Assembly (NCBI GenBank): GCA_041168905.1
Contig: JBEEJZ010000271.1
Coordinates: 1-24,931 of the forward strand
DNA length: 24,931 nt
Direction of reading: 5' to 3'
Source: JBEEJZ01 sp041168905
GTDB taxonomy: Bacteria; Pseudomonadota; Gammaproteobacteria; Burkholderiales; Burkholderiaceae_C
Position numbers and translations under genes: made by a program. Under the pieces are notes generated by a model. The model had not been told where the DNA came from. It was given only the letters and a program-made list of their open reading frames with translations, and did not search any database. This document shows positions 1 through 6,987 of this stretch, one piece after another (positions within the stretch are counted from its first letter, which is position 1; every line of letters begins with the position of its first letter).

Positions 1-1373
1 GGCACCTGTTTGGGCGTACCCAAACGACTCCACCAAGGCATCAGGATAAAGAAGCCAAAGTAGAACAAGGTACCCACTTGGGACACGCGCTCGCCGATAG
101 GAGAAGGCGGCTGCACCCCCAGGTAGGCCAGGATCACGAAGTTGATCACGAACACACCGTACAGGTACTTATTCCAGCTAGGACGATAGCGGATCGACTT
201 GACAGCACTGTAGTCCAGCCACGGCAGGAAGAACAGGATCACCACCGCACCCCCCATCACCACAACACCCCAGAATTTGGCATCAATGGACAGCATCAAC
301 ACCGAAACTACCGCAGCTGCACCCAGGATGATTGCCTTGAACAAGGCCGGCATCTTGAACTTGTAGACCGACAGCAAAGCGCCGCCCAGCACGCAAGCGA
401 TCAGTGCGTACATCATCTCGCTGGTGATGGCACGCAACATGGAATAGAAAGGCGTGAAGTACCAGACTGGCGCAATGTGTGCAGGTGTCTTCAGCGGATC
501 TGCAGGAATAAAGTTGTTGTACTCCAGGAAGTAACCACCAAATTCAGGCGCGAAGAAGATGATGGCTGTGAACACCATCAAGAACATGCTCACACCAAAA
601 ATGTCGTGTACGGAGTAGTAGGGATGAAAAGGAATGCCATCCAAGGGGTGTCCATCAGGACCTTTGGTTGCCTTGATCTCAACCCCATCAGGATTGTTGG
701 AACCCACTTCATGCAGGGCGATGATGTGAGCAACCACCAGACCGAGCAAAACCAAGGGCACGGCAATGACGTGGAAGCTGAAGAACCGATTCAAAGTGGC
801 ATCACCCACCACATAGTCGCCACGAATCAGCAAAGCCAGATCAGGACCTACAAAGGGAATGGCAGCAAACAGGTTCACGATCACCTGAGCACCCCAGTAG
901 CTCATCTGACCCCAGGGCAACAAATAACCCATGAAGGCTTCAGCCATCAGGCACAGGAAGATCGCGCAACCAAAGACCCAGATCAACTCGCGCGGCTTGC
1001 GATAGCTTCCGTAGATCAGGCCGCGGAACATGTGCAGATAGACCACTACAAAGAAGGCTGATGCCCCTGTGGAGTGCATGTAGCGAATCAGCCAACCCCA
1101 CGGCACATCTCGCATGATGTATTCAACTGATCCAAATGCCAGCGCCGCATCCGGCTTGTAGTGCATCACCAGAAAAATACCGGTCACGATCTGGATCACC
1201 AGAACCAGCAATGCCAGGGAACCAAAGATGTACCAAAAATTGAAATTCTTGGGAGCGTAATACTCGCTCATGTGCTCCTTGAAGAGCTTGGAAGCCGGGA
1301 AACGGTTGTCAACCCAGTTCAACAACTTGGCCGCTGCCGGCGCATTGGGAGAGATTTCTTTCATTTCAGCCAT
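1..1373 (-). CDS. petB: Cytochrome b subunit of the bc1 complex, 3' end outside window
   Basis: Membrane core of ubiquinol-cytochrome c reductase, which oxidises ubiquinol at the Qo site and passes electrons through two b haems to Qi. About 457 residues are visible from ATG 1373; the frame is still open at the left edge, where the sequence reads as the last cytochrome b helix (MPWWSRLGTPKQ). Haem ligands are recognisable as H100 and H114 in helix B and H201 and H216 in helix D. The Qo loop motif is PVWY at residues 302-305. A GGAG lies 8 bases before the start. It follows petA by 23 bases, so the two are co-transcribed; cytochrome c1 (petC) is expected just beyond the left edge. The identification is firm. 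Confidence 0.97.
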   Translation of the reverse strand, partial: MAEMKEISPNAPAAAKLLNWVDNRFPASKLFKEHMSEYYAPKNFNFWYIFGSLALLVLVIQIVTGIFLVMHYKPDAALAFGSVEYIMRDVPWGWLIRYMHSTGASAFFVVVYLHMFRGLIYGSYRKPRELIWVFGCAIFLCLMAEAFMGYLLPWGQMSYWGAQVIVNLFAAIPFVGPDLALLIRGDYVVGDATLNRFFSFHVIAVPLVLLGLVVAHIIALHEVGSNNPDGVEIKATKGPDGHPLDGIPFHPYYSVHDIFGVSMFLMVFTAIIFFAPEFGGYFLEYNNFIPADPLKTPAHIAPVWYFTPFYSMLRAITSEMMYALIACVLGGALLSVYKFKMPALFKAIILGAAAVVSVLMLSIDAKFWGVVVMGGAVVILFFLPWLDYSAVKSIRYRPSWNKYLYGVFVINFVILAYLGVQPPSPIGERVSQVGTLFYFGFFILMPWWSRLGTPKQV

Positions 1374-1396
1374 GATGGACTCCGTAATGCTTCTGC

Positions 1397-2011
1397 TCAG
1401 GCCTTTTTATCTTCACCGATCACCAAACGGCTATCGGACAGATACATGTGAGGAGGCACTTCCAAATTATCGGGAGCGGGCTTGTTTTTGAAAACTCGGC
1501 CAGCAATATCAAAGGTAGACCCGTGGCAGGGGCACAAGAATCCCCCCTTCCAATCATCTGGCAGCGAAGGTTGAGCACCCATCTGGAACTTATCCGAAGG
1601 GGAACAGCCCAAGTGCGAACAAATACCGACGGCCACCAGAATTTCCGGCTTGATCGAACGAGCTTCATTGCGCGCGTACTCGGGCGTCAGCTCTGACGGC
1701 TTGCGCTCAGACTTGGGGTCGGCCAGCTGCGAATCCAGCCCCTTGAGGGTCGCCAATTGCTCCGGCGTGCGTTTCACAATCCAGACAGGCTTCCCACGCC
1801 ACTCAACTGTCATCTTTTCGCCCGGCTTGAGGGCTGAGATATCAACCTCCACGGCAGCGCCAGCGGCCTTGGCTCGCTCCGAAGGCTGGAAGGTGCTAAC
1901 GAAGGGAACAGCAACGGCCACACCACCGACAGCACCGGCACAGCCGGAAGCAATCAGCCACGTGCGCTTGCTGGAGTCGATTTTTCCGTTGTCGACAGGA
2001 GCGTCACTCAT
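1397..2011 (-). CDS. petA: Rieske iron-sulfur subunit of the bc1 complex
   Basis: 204-residue [2Fe-2S] subunit that takes the first electron from ubiquinol and passes it to cytochrome c1. Box I reads CSHLGC (C131 and H133 as ligands, C136 in the disulfide) and box II CPCHG (C160 and H163 as ligands, C162 in the disulfide). The N-terminus has the Tat-like stretch SKRTWLI (residues 14-20) followed by one hydrophobic segment to about residue 40, as in uncleaved Rieske anchors. I chose ATG 2011 (MSDAPV) because AGGA precedes it by 5 bases; the frame stays open to 2092, but those 27 codons would run through the predicted promoter and inverted repeat. It is the first gene of the pet operon. Confidence 0.97.
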   Translation of the reverse strand: MSDAPVDNGKIDSSKRTWLIASGCAGAVGGVAVAVPFVSTFQPSERAKAAGAAVEVDISALKPGEKMTVEWRGKPVWIVKRTPEQLATLKGLDSQLADPKSERKPSELTPEYARNEARSIKPEILVAVGICSHLGCSPSDKFQMGAQPSLPDDWKGGFLCPCHGSTFDIAGRVFKNKPAPDNLEVPPHMYLSDSRLVIGEDKKA

Positions 2012-2039
2012 GGGAATCCTCAATGAAAACATCACAATC

Positions 2040-2068
2040 AGGGTCAGCTTTCGATTGTAGCTGACCCT
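2040..2068. repeat. Perfect 10-bp inverted repeat around the pet -10 box
   Basis: The arms AGGGTCAGCT (2040-2049) and AGCTGACCCT (2059-2068) are perfect complements around a 9-base centre that carries most of the predicted -10 box. One arm would lie upstream of the likely transcription start, so the element is better explained as a protein-binding site on DNA than as an RNA hairpin. No T-tract follows on either strand, so it is not a terminator. Confidence 0.7.
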
Positions 2069-2081
2069 TTCCAGGTGTCTG
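2054..2081 (-). promoter_or_regulatory. Candidate sigma-70 promoter of the pet operon
   Basis: On the minus strand a -10 box TACAAT (2059 to 2054, 5 of 6 matches to consensus) lies 16 bases downstream of CAGACA (2081 to 2076, 4 of 6 matches to TTGACA). Transcription would begin near 2047, about 36 bases before the petA start. This is pattern matching by eye; the -10 is good and the -35 only fair. Confidence 0.5.
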
Positions 2082-2098
2082 GACGGATCCACCGTCCA
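2080..2098. repeat. 7-bp inverted repeat in the petA-mscL spacer
   Basis: TGGACGG (2080-2086) and CCGTCCA (2092-2098) are perfect complements around the 5-base loop ATCCA. The element touches the upstream edge of the candidate pet -35 hexamer and lies about 60 bases before the mscL start. No T-run follows on either strand. It could be an operator half or a chance structure. Confidence 0.5.
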
Positions 2099-2160
2099 TG
2101 ATCAAGGCACTATTGGATGCGGGTTTTAGACTATCACTCTTTTAACGGAGCTTATTTGCC

Positions 2161-2589
2161 ATGGGAATGATTCAGGAATTCAAGGAATTTGCAGTCAAGG
2201 GCAATGTGATGGATCTCGCCGTAGGCGTCATCATTGGAGGTGCATTCGGCAAGATTGTGGACTCGGTCGTCTCAGACCTCATCATGCCTATCGTCGGCGC
2301 CGTGGTGGGGAAACTCGACTTCTCCAATCTGTTTTGGGTGCTGGGCGAGATACCAGGCGGCGTTGGTCGTAACTTGGTGGAGCTCAAAAAAGCCGGCGTA
2401 CCCGTCTTTGCCTACGGTAATTTCATCACTGTCGGCGTCAACTTTGTGATCTTGGCCTTCATCATTTTTCTGATGGTCAAACAGATGAATCGACTCAAAA
2501 AGGAAGCCCCCACAGCTCCACCTGCCGTTGAGGTAACGCCTGAAGACGTTCTGCTGTTACGCGAGATCAGGGACAGCCTGAAGAAGTGA
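2161..2589 (+). CDS. mscL: Large-conductance mechanosensitive channel
   Basis: 142-residue inner-membrane channel that opens under membrane tension and releases small solutes during hypo-osmotic shock. The N-terminal amphipathic helix (IQEFKEFAVKGNVMDLAVGV) runs into the glycine-rich pore helix TM1 (about residues 17-45). A periplasmic loop of about residues 50-75 is followed by TM2 (about 76-105). The charged tail (RLKKEA, then a helix ending IRDSLKK) is the usual cytoplasmic bundle. Length is normal for the family. CGGAG sits about 10 bases before the ATG. It is a single gene, divergent from petA and convergent with pdxA (26-base gap). I could not assign it a convincing promoter. Confidence 0.97.
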   Translation: MGMIQEFKEFAVKGNVMDLAVGVIIGGAFGKIVDSVVSDLIMPIVGAVVGKLDFSNLFWVLGEIPGGVGRNLVELKKAGVPVFAYGNFITVGVNFVILAFIIFLMVKQMNRLKKEAPTAPPAVEVTPEDVLLLREIRDSLKK

Positions 2590-2615
2590 TCATGTCGAGC
2601 CGGCCGAGCACAAGA

Positions 2616-3698
2616 TCAATTGTCCGCTGGCTTACCGATCATCGCCTTGGCCATTCGAATGGCAGCCAGCAGGCTGGACGGGTCGGCAACGCCCTTGCCC
2701 GCGATGTCAAAAGCCGTTCCATGATCAGGACTTGTGCGCACCAAAGGCAGGCCCAGCGTCACGTTGACCCCTTGTTCAACGCCTAGGTATTTGACCGGGA
2801 TCAAGCCTTGGTCATGGTACATCGCCACAACCACATCAAACTCTGACGACATGCCAGGTGCCTGTCTGGCTCGCATGAAGATGGTGTCTGGAGAGTACGG
2901 CCCGCTGGCGTTCATGCCTTGGGATCGAGCCGCTCGAATCGCTGGGCCGATGATGTCCAGTTCTTCGCGACCAAAGAGACCGCCCTCGCCTGCATGGGGG
3001 TTCAATCCAGCCACAGCCATGCGTGGCGCGCGCCCCAAACTGTGTCGCAACGCCTGATCCGTGATGTGCAAAGTCTCCAGAACAGCATCAATAGTCACGG
3101 CCTCGATGGCCTCACGTAGAGACAGGTGAATGCTGACCAGAACGGTTCGGAGCTCGTTATTGGCAAGCATCATCCGCACCGGCACTTCGGACATGGCCCG
3201 ACCCAAGTGACGGGCAGCTTGGGCCTGCAGCATTTCGGTGTGCCCGGGGTACATGGCATCTTCAAGCCTGGATGCCGACAAAGCTTCCTTGTTCAAAGGA
3301 GCGGTGACGATCGCAAGTGCCTCGCCCGTCAGAGCCGCCTGGGCTGCCCACAGCACGCTTTGTGCAGCCATCCGGCCCGCATCTGCACTGACTTTGCCCA
3401 ATTCAGGCACGGGCAGCTTATCTGTGACCTGAATCACCGGCAGGCAACGGGGTGGGAGACGTTGAAACTGTGACGGGCTTTCCACCACCGCCACGGGCCA
3501 CTGTGGCCGATCAACGGCCAAGCTTGCAGCGGCGCGTCTGATGCAGGCCACATCGCCCGCAATCAGGCAGTTCTTGGTCAGATGGGGTGCCTGCATGTAG
3601 GCCTTGACGATGATCTCCGGGCCTATCCCCGCAGGGTCCCCCATCGTCAGGACGATCGGTGCTCGGTCATCAAACGACACTGAGTCTGTGATTTTCAT
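2616..3698 (-). CDS. pdxA: 4-hydroxythreonine-4-phosphate dehydrogenase
   Basis: Oxidises 4-phosphohydroxy-L-threonine in the DXP-dependent pathway of pyridoxal phosphate synthesis; a cytoplasmic, metal-dependent dimer. 360 residues from ATG 3698. Visible motifs are GDPAGIGPE (residues 20-28), PGHTE with metal ligand H153, NPHAGEGG with H235, and MYHDQG with H295, the three histidines expected for this family. The frame also offers a TTG at 3707 that overlaps the stop of the NIF3 gene; I prefer the ATG, which begins 5 bases after that stop. Neither has a clear ribosome site. It is the last gene of a three-gene unit. Confidence 0.95.
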   Translation of the reverse strand: MKITDSVSFDDRAPIVLTMGDPAGIGPEIIVKAYMQAPHLTKNCLIAGDVACIRRAAASLAVDRPQWPVAVVESPSQFQRLPPRCLPVIQVTDKLPVPELGKVSADAGRMAAQSVLWAAQAALTGEALAIVTAPLNKEALSASRLEDAMYPGHTEMLQAQAARHLGRAMSEVPVRMMLANNELRTVLVSIHLSLREAIEAVTIDAVLETLHITDQALRHSLGRAPRMAVAGLNPHAGEGGLFGREELDIIGPAIRAARSQGMNASGPYSPDTIFMRARQAPGMSSEFDVVVAMYHDQGLIPVKYLGVEQGVNVTLGLPLVRTSPDHGTAFDIAGKGVADPSSLLAAIRMAKAMIGKPADN

Positions 3699-3703
3699 GG
3701 GAA

Positions 3704-4474
3704 TCAAGCCGGGTTTGGCATGTCAATAAAGAGGTGCTCCAGGCCCAGGTCAACCGCCACATGCGCGCCCACCGCCGAGGCACCATAACGCTCCGTCGCA
3801 TGGTGCCCACATGCGAGGTAAGCCACGCCGCACTCTCTGGCATAGTGGGCTTGCGGCTCCGATATCTCACCTGTGATGAATGCGTCCGCACCCGCAGCGA
3901 TAGCAGCCTCAAAATAGCTCTGTGCGCCTCCTGTACACCAAGCCACCGCTTTGATAGGACGCTGATGAGGGCAGACCCAGGTGACGTCGCGGCCAAGCAC
4001 CTGTTTGACGTGCGCAGCCAATTGCGAGGCATTTTCAAAAGCACCTGTTTGCACCAACTCGCCCATGAAACCCAGGCTCTGCTCGCCGAAGCGCCCCCTG
4101 GCGTCCTCGTAGGCACTGAGCCCCAGCCGCAGGCCCAGCTGAGCGTTGTTGCCCAAGGTGGGGTGAGCATCCAGAGGCAGGTGATAGGCAAACAAATTGA
4201 TGTCGTGCGCTAACAGACGAGAGAGGCGCCGTTTCATCCAGCCAGTCACGCATCCGTCCTGGCCACGCCAAAAAAGGCCGTGATGTACCAGGATGGCATC
4301 AGCCCCCTCAGCAATGGCGGCATCGATCAGGGCCAAACTAGCCGTTACACCAGACACCAACTTGCGTATGTGACCGCGCCCCTCCACTTGCAGACCGTTA
4401 GGCCCATAGTCTCGGTATCGTTCCGGTTGCAGCAGAACGTTGAGCGTTCCAAGCAGGTCTTTTCTTTCGATCAT
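3704..4474 (-). CDS. NIF3/YbgI-family dinuclear metal-centre protein
   Basis: 256-residue member of the NIF3 (DUF34) family, which forms hexameric toroids with a two-metal site; the biochemical role is not settled. Metal-binding motifs are VHHGLFW (H64, H65), YHLPLDAHP (H98, D102) and CGHHATE (H224, H225, E228), so the site looks intact. The start at ATG 4474 is fixed by an ATGA overlap with the stop of the upstream cysteine-rich gene, which argues for coupled translation. An upstream in-frame extension to 4513 lies wholly inside that gene and is unlikely. Family identity is firm; function is unknown. Confidence 0.93.
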   Translation of the reverse strand: MIERKDLLGTLNVLLQPERYRDYGPNGLQVEGRGHIRKLVSGVTASLALIDAAIAEGADAILVHHGLFWRGQDGCVTGWMKRRLSRLLAHDINLFAYHLPLDAHPTLGNNAQLGLRLGLSAYEDARGRFGEQSLGFMGELVQTGAFENASQLAAHVKQVLGRDVTWVCPHQRPIKAVAWCTGGAQSYFEAAIAAGADAFITGEISEPQAHYARECGVAYLACGHHATERYGASAVGAHVAVDLGLEHLFIDMPNPA

Positions 4475-4854
4475 GGCAAATTGTCGATGGGTGACGAGGA
4501 GTTGTGACGGCATTCAACCACCAAATCACAATCGCACCCTTGGCCAGCTGCGACCCACCGAAACGCCAGGCGACGCAGCCCGTGCCCAAGCAGAGGACGC
4601 CATGTCCTGGGTGCCCAAGGCAGCGACTTTCTGATCAGGGCGAGGGCAGAGGACATCGCCCCGCAGCGGTACCTCCGGTCCGGGGCGTTCCAACGCAACA
4701 CCGCACAAGGCCCCGCACGCCGCCGGGTTAGCAGCATTCCCAGCGGACACGGCTGCGTCAGGCAGCAGACGCCACATCCGTTGCAAGCCGCACCAGCATC
4801 TGGCTTGCGGGGTGCTTCAGCCCTGATATGTATGGTGCGTTTGATGGCTTTCAT
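4471..4854 (-). CDS. Small cysteine-rich protein, possible Fe-S or zinc binder
   Basis: 127-residue protein that I cannot name with certainty. It has ten cysteines. The first five form CNGCGVCC followed by CP (C24, C27, C30, C31, C36), like the start of a ferredoxin or YkgJ-type cysteine cluster but with a wider last spacing. C50, C64, a CDC pair (C107, C109) and C115 follow. There is no signal peptide or membrane segment. ATG 4854 is the only upstream start in the frame, because a stop codon precedes it, yet no ribosome site is visible. Its stop overlaps the NIF3 start as ATGA. Cysteine spacing and gene coupling support a real gene; metal binding is inference. Confidence 0.75.
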   Translation of the reverse strand: MKAIKRTIHIRAEAPRKPDAGAACNGCGVCCLTQPCPLGMLLTRRRAGPCAVLRWNAPDRRYRCGAMSSALALIRKSLPWAPRTWRPLLGHGLRRLAFRWVAAGQGCDCDLVVECRHNSSSPIDNLP

Positions 4855-4875
4855 GAATATGCGAACGTTGTGCCA

Positions 4876-4895
4876 GATGCTCTTGCAAGAGCGTC
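4876..4895. repeat. 20-bp near-perfect palindrome between divergent genes
   Basis: The core GCTCTTGCAAGAGC (4879-4892) is a perfect 14-bp palindrome. Flanking GA and TC also pair, leaving one mismatched pair (T4878 and G4893). It sits 22 bases upstream of the cysteine-rich gene start and 55 bases upstream of the protease start, in the only spacer these divergent genes share. The shape and place suit an operator for a dimeric regulator. No T-tract follows on either strand. Confidence 0.6.
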
Positions 4896-4950
4896 ACGTG
4901 AATATCAGCGGACCCCTTGCAATCCAGATCCGCCACCTAAAATTATCGTC

Positions 4951-6090
4951 ATGAAACGCTTTTGGCTGACTTTTTCCCAAACCGTCACGATTCTCCTGGC
5001 TGGTTATTTTGTGGTTGCAACGCTCAAACCGGATTGGGTGTCTCGCCAACCTACCGCCGGTCATGCGGGATGGGTTCAGGCACCAGTTGGCGACCCTGGG
5101 GAAATTCCAGCAGGCAGCTTCCGGCTTGCGGCCAAAAGCGCGTCCGCCGCCGTGGTCAGCATCAACACCAGCAAAGCTGTGCAAAACGACCCACGCAGTC
5201 GGGATCCCTGGTTCAAATATTTTTTTGGTGAACAAGGTGATGAACCGCAAGTCGGCCTGGGTAGCGGCGTCATCGTCAGTGGCGATGGTTTCATCCTCAC
5301 CAACAATCATGTCGTCGAGGGAGCCGATGAAATCGAGGCCATCCTCAATGATGGCCGAAAGGCCAGGGCACGTGTCATGGGGACGGATCCGGAATCCGAT
5401 CTGGCGGTATTGAAAATTGACCTGGAACGCTTGCCCGTGATTGTTTTGGGCAACTCCGAGCAAGTGCAGGTAGGCGACCAGGTGCTTGCCATAGGTAATC
5501 CCTTCGGTGTAGGGCAAACCGTGACCAGCGGCATTGTGAGTGCACTGGGGCGAAATCAGCTGGGTATCAACACATTCGAAAATTTCATTCAGACCGACGC
5601 CGCCATCAACCCCGGCAATTCAGGCGGCGCACTCGTTGACATCAACGGGCGACTGCTGGGCATCAACACAGCCATTTATTCACGCTCTGGCGGCAGCATG
5701 GGGATAGGTTTTGCCATTCCGACATCCACAGCTCAGCAGGTCCTTGAAGGAATCGTCAAGGAGGGCCGCGTCTCTCGTGGATGGATCGGCGTAGAACCCA
5801 ATGACCTTTCGCCGGAATTGGCTCGCAGCTTCGGCATCACAGCCAAGCAGGGAGTGGTGATCACTGGGGTGTTACAAAATGGACCCGCCTCACAAGCGGG
5901 CATCCGTCCCGGCGATGTGATCGTGAACGTGGCAGGCAGCCCAGTGAGCAATGTTGCCGAACTGCTGAGCCGTGTGGCGGCGCTGAAGCCAGGAAAGACC
6001 GCTGACTTCATCATCGAACGCGGGGACAGTCAGCGCTCGCTGAACGTCACGCCGGGCCAAAGACCGCGTCAGCGCCCCACAGAGCGCTAA
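4951..6090 (+). CDS. DegS-like membrane-anchored serine protease with one PDZ domain
   Basis: 379-residue HtrA-family (S1C) protease of the envelope. An N-terminal hydrophobic anchor (residues 10-24) is followed by a trypsin-like domain with triad H120 (NNHVVEG), D150 (ESDLAVL) and S224 (NPGNSGGAL), then a single PDZ domain (about 280-365) and an arginine-rich tail. Anchor plus one PDZ is the architecture of E. coli DegS, which senses misfolded outer-membrane proteins; whether it has that role here is inference. The start MKRFW at 4951 places the anchor correctly; the frame is open back to 4828, but those codons overlap the divergent gene. No good ribosome site is seen. Its stop lies 6 bases from that of convergent tatC. 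Confidence 0.92.
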   Translation: MKRFWLTFSQTVTILLAGYFVVATLKPDWVSRQPTAGHAGWVQAPVGDPGEIPAGSFRLAAKSASAAVVSINTSKAVQNDPRSRDPWFKYFFGEQGDEPQVGLGSGVIVSGDGFILTNNHVVEGADEIEAILNDGRKARARVMGTDPESDLAVLKIDLERLPVIVLGNSEQVQVGDQVLAIGNPFGVGQTVTSGIVSALGRNQLGINTFENFIQTDAAINPGNSGGALVDINGRLLGINTAIYSRSGGSMGIGFAIPTSTAQQVLEGIVKEGRVSRGWIGVEPNDLSPELARSFGITAKQGVVITGVLQNGPASQAGIRPGDVIVNVAGSPVSNVAELLSRVAALKPGKTADFIIERGDSQRSLNVTPGQRPRQRPTER

Positions 6091-6096
6091 AGCTGC

Positions 6097-6876
6097 TCAG
6101 GTTGCGGCCTCTTCAGGTGCCTTGGTGTGCTTGATAAATAGCTGCGCCGCCCAAATGCCCAACTCGTACAACAGGCACATGGGAATGGCCAAAGCCAGCT
6201 GCGAAACAACATCTGGGGGGGTAACGATGGCGGCAATGATGAAGGCAAGCACCACAAAATAACCCCGGAAGTCTTTGAGCTTCTGGATACTGACGATACC
6301 CATGCGTGCCAGAACAACCACCACGATCGGCACCTCAAAGGCCAGACCAAAGGCGAGGAACATCGTCAGTACGAAGCTGAGATAGGCCTCAATGTCAGGT
6401 GCCGCCGTGATGCTTTTGGGTGCAAAGCCCTGGATGAACTTGAAGACCTGGCCAAACACGAAGAAATAGCAAAAAGCCACGCCCACAAAAAACAGCAAGG
6501 TGCTGGAGATGACGAGCGGCAGGACCAGCTTTTTCTCGTGTGCGTACAGCCCAGGTGCCACGAACGCCCACACTTGCCAAAGGACCACAGGCAAAGCCAG
6601 CAAAAAAGCCGCCATGAACAAAATTTTGATCGGCACCATGAACGGCGAGATCACCGAGGTGGCAATCAAGGTGGCACCCTTGGGTAAATTGGCCACCAAA
6701 GGCGCAGCCAGCCAATCGTAAAGCTCCCCAGGCCCCGGGAAGAGCGCGAGCACAGCTGCCGCTACCCCAACCGCAATCATGGCGCGGATCAATCGATCGC
6801 GCAGCTCTACCAGGTGTTGGACGAAGGGCTGTTCGGAGCCTGCGAGTTCGTCTCTCGAAGAAGAGTCTTGGGACAT
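6097..6876 (-). CDS. tatC: Sec-independent protein translocase TatC
   Basis: 259-residue inner-membrane receptor for twin-arginine signal peptides; with TatB it binds substrates and recruits TatA. Six membrane segments can be traced. The cytoplasmic N-terminal motif QHLVELRDRL and the conserved glutamate in PGLYAHEKK, both tied to signal-peptide recognition, are present. Length is normal. It is the last gene of the long minus-strand run and is separated from tatB by 111 bases, the largest gap in that run. No strong ribosome site precedes ATG 6876. The gene ends 6 bases from the convergent protease gene, with no room for a terminator between them. Confidence 0.97.
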   Translation of the reverse strand: MSQDSSSRDELAGSEQPFVQHLVELRDRLIRAMIAVGVAAAVLALFPGPGELYDWLAAPLVANLPKGATLIATSVISPFMVPIKILFMAAFLLALPVVLWQVWAFVAPGLYAHEKKLVLPLVISSTLLFFVGVAFCYFFVFGQVFKFIQGFAPKSITAAPDIEAYLSFVLTMFLAFGLAFEVPIVVVVLARMGIVSIQKLKDFRGYFVVLAFIIAAIVTPPDVVSQLALAIPMCLLYELGIWAAQLFIKHTKAPEEAAT

Positions 6877-6987
6877 GCTGTTATAGAAGTTGTGACCCCG
6901 TGCCCGACTGGCAATAGCGAAACCGATGGGTAAGGAAGTAAGTGATGAAATGGTAAAGAAGTAACGCCGCGGGAGAAACCCTGACCA
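6877..6987. other. 111-base spacer between tatB and tatC
   Basis: No open frame, hairpin or convincing promoter. The plus strand is purine-rich from about 6930 to 6965 (GGTAAGGAAGTAAGTGATG and onward), so a transcript through it would be pyrimidine-rich. It loosely resembles the hisA-hisH spacer. Confidence 0.5.

Noticed and set aside
78..1061. 327-codon open frame on the plus strand opposite petB
   Set aside because: Histidine- and glutamine-rich translation typical of the complement of a hydrophobic membrane gene; it has no motif and petB is unmistakable.
2012..2092. N-terminal extension of the Rieske protein
   Set aside because: The extra 27 codons pass through the predicted promoter and inverted repeat, while ATG 2011 has a good ribosome site and places the signal anchor correctly.
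2590..2615. Bidirectional terminator between mscL and pdxA
   Set aside because: Only 26 bases are available and I could find no stable stem with a T-tract on either strand.
3699..3707. TTG start for pdxA overlapping the NIF3 stop
   Set aside because: An ATG follows three codons later at 3698 with no worse upstream context, and TTG starts are rare.
4917..4946. TTGCAA and AATTAT as a promoter for the protease gene
   Set aside because: Each hexamer matches only 4 of 6 and the transcript would start at the ATG itself; too weak to annotate.
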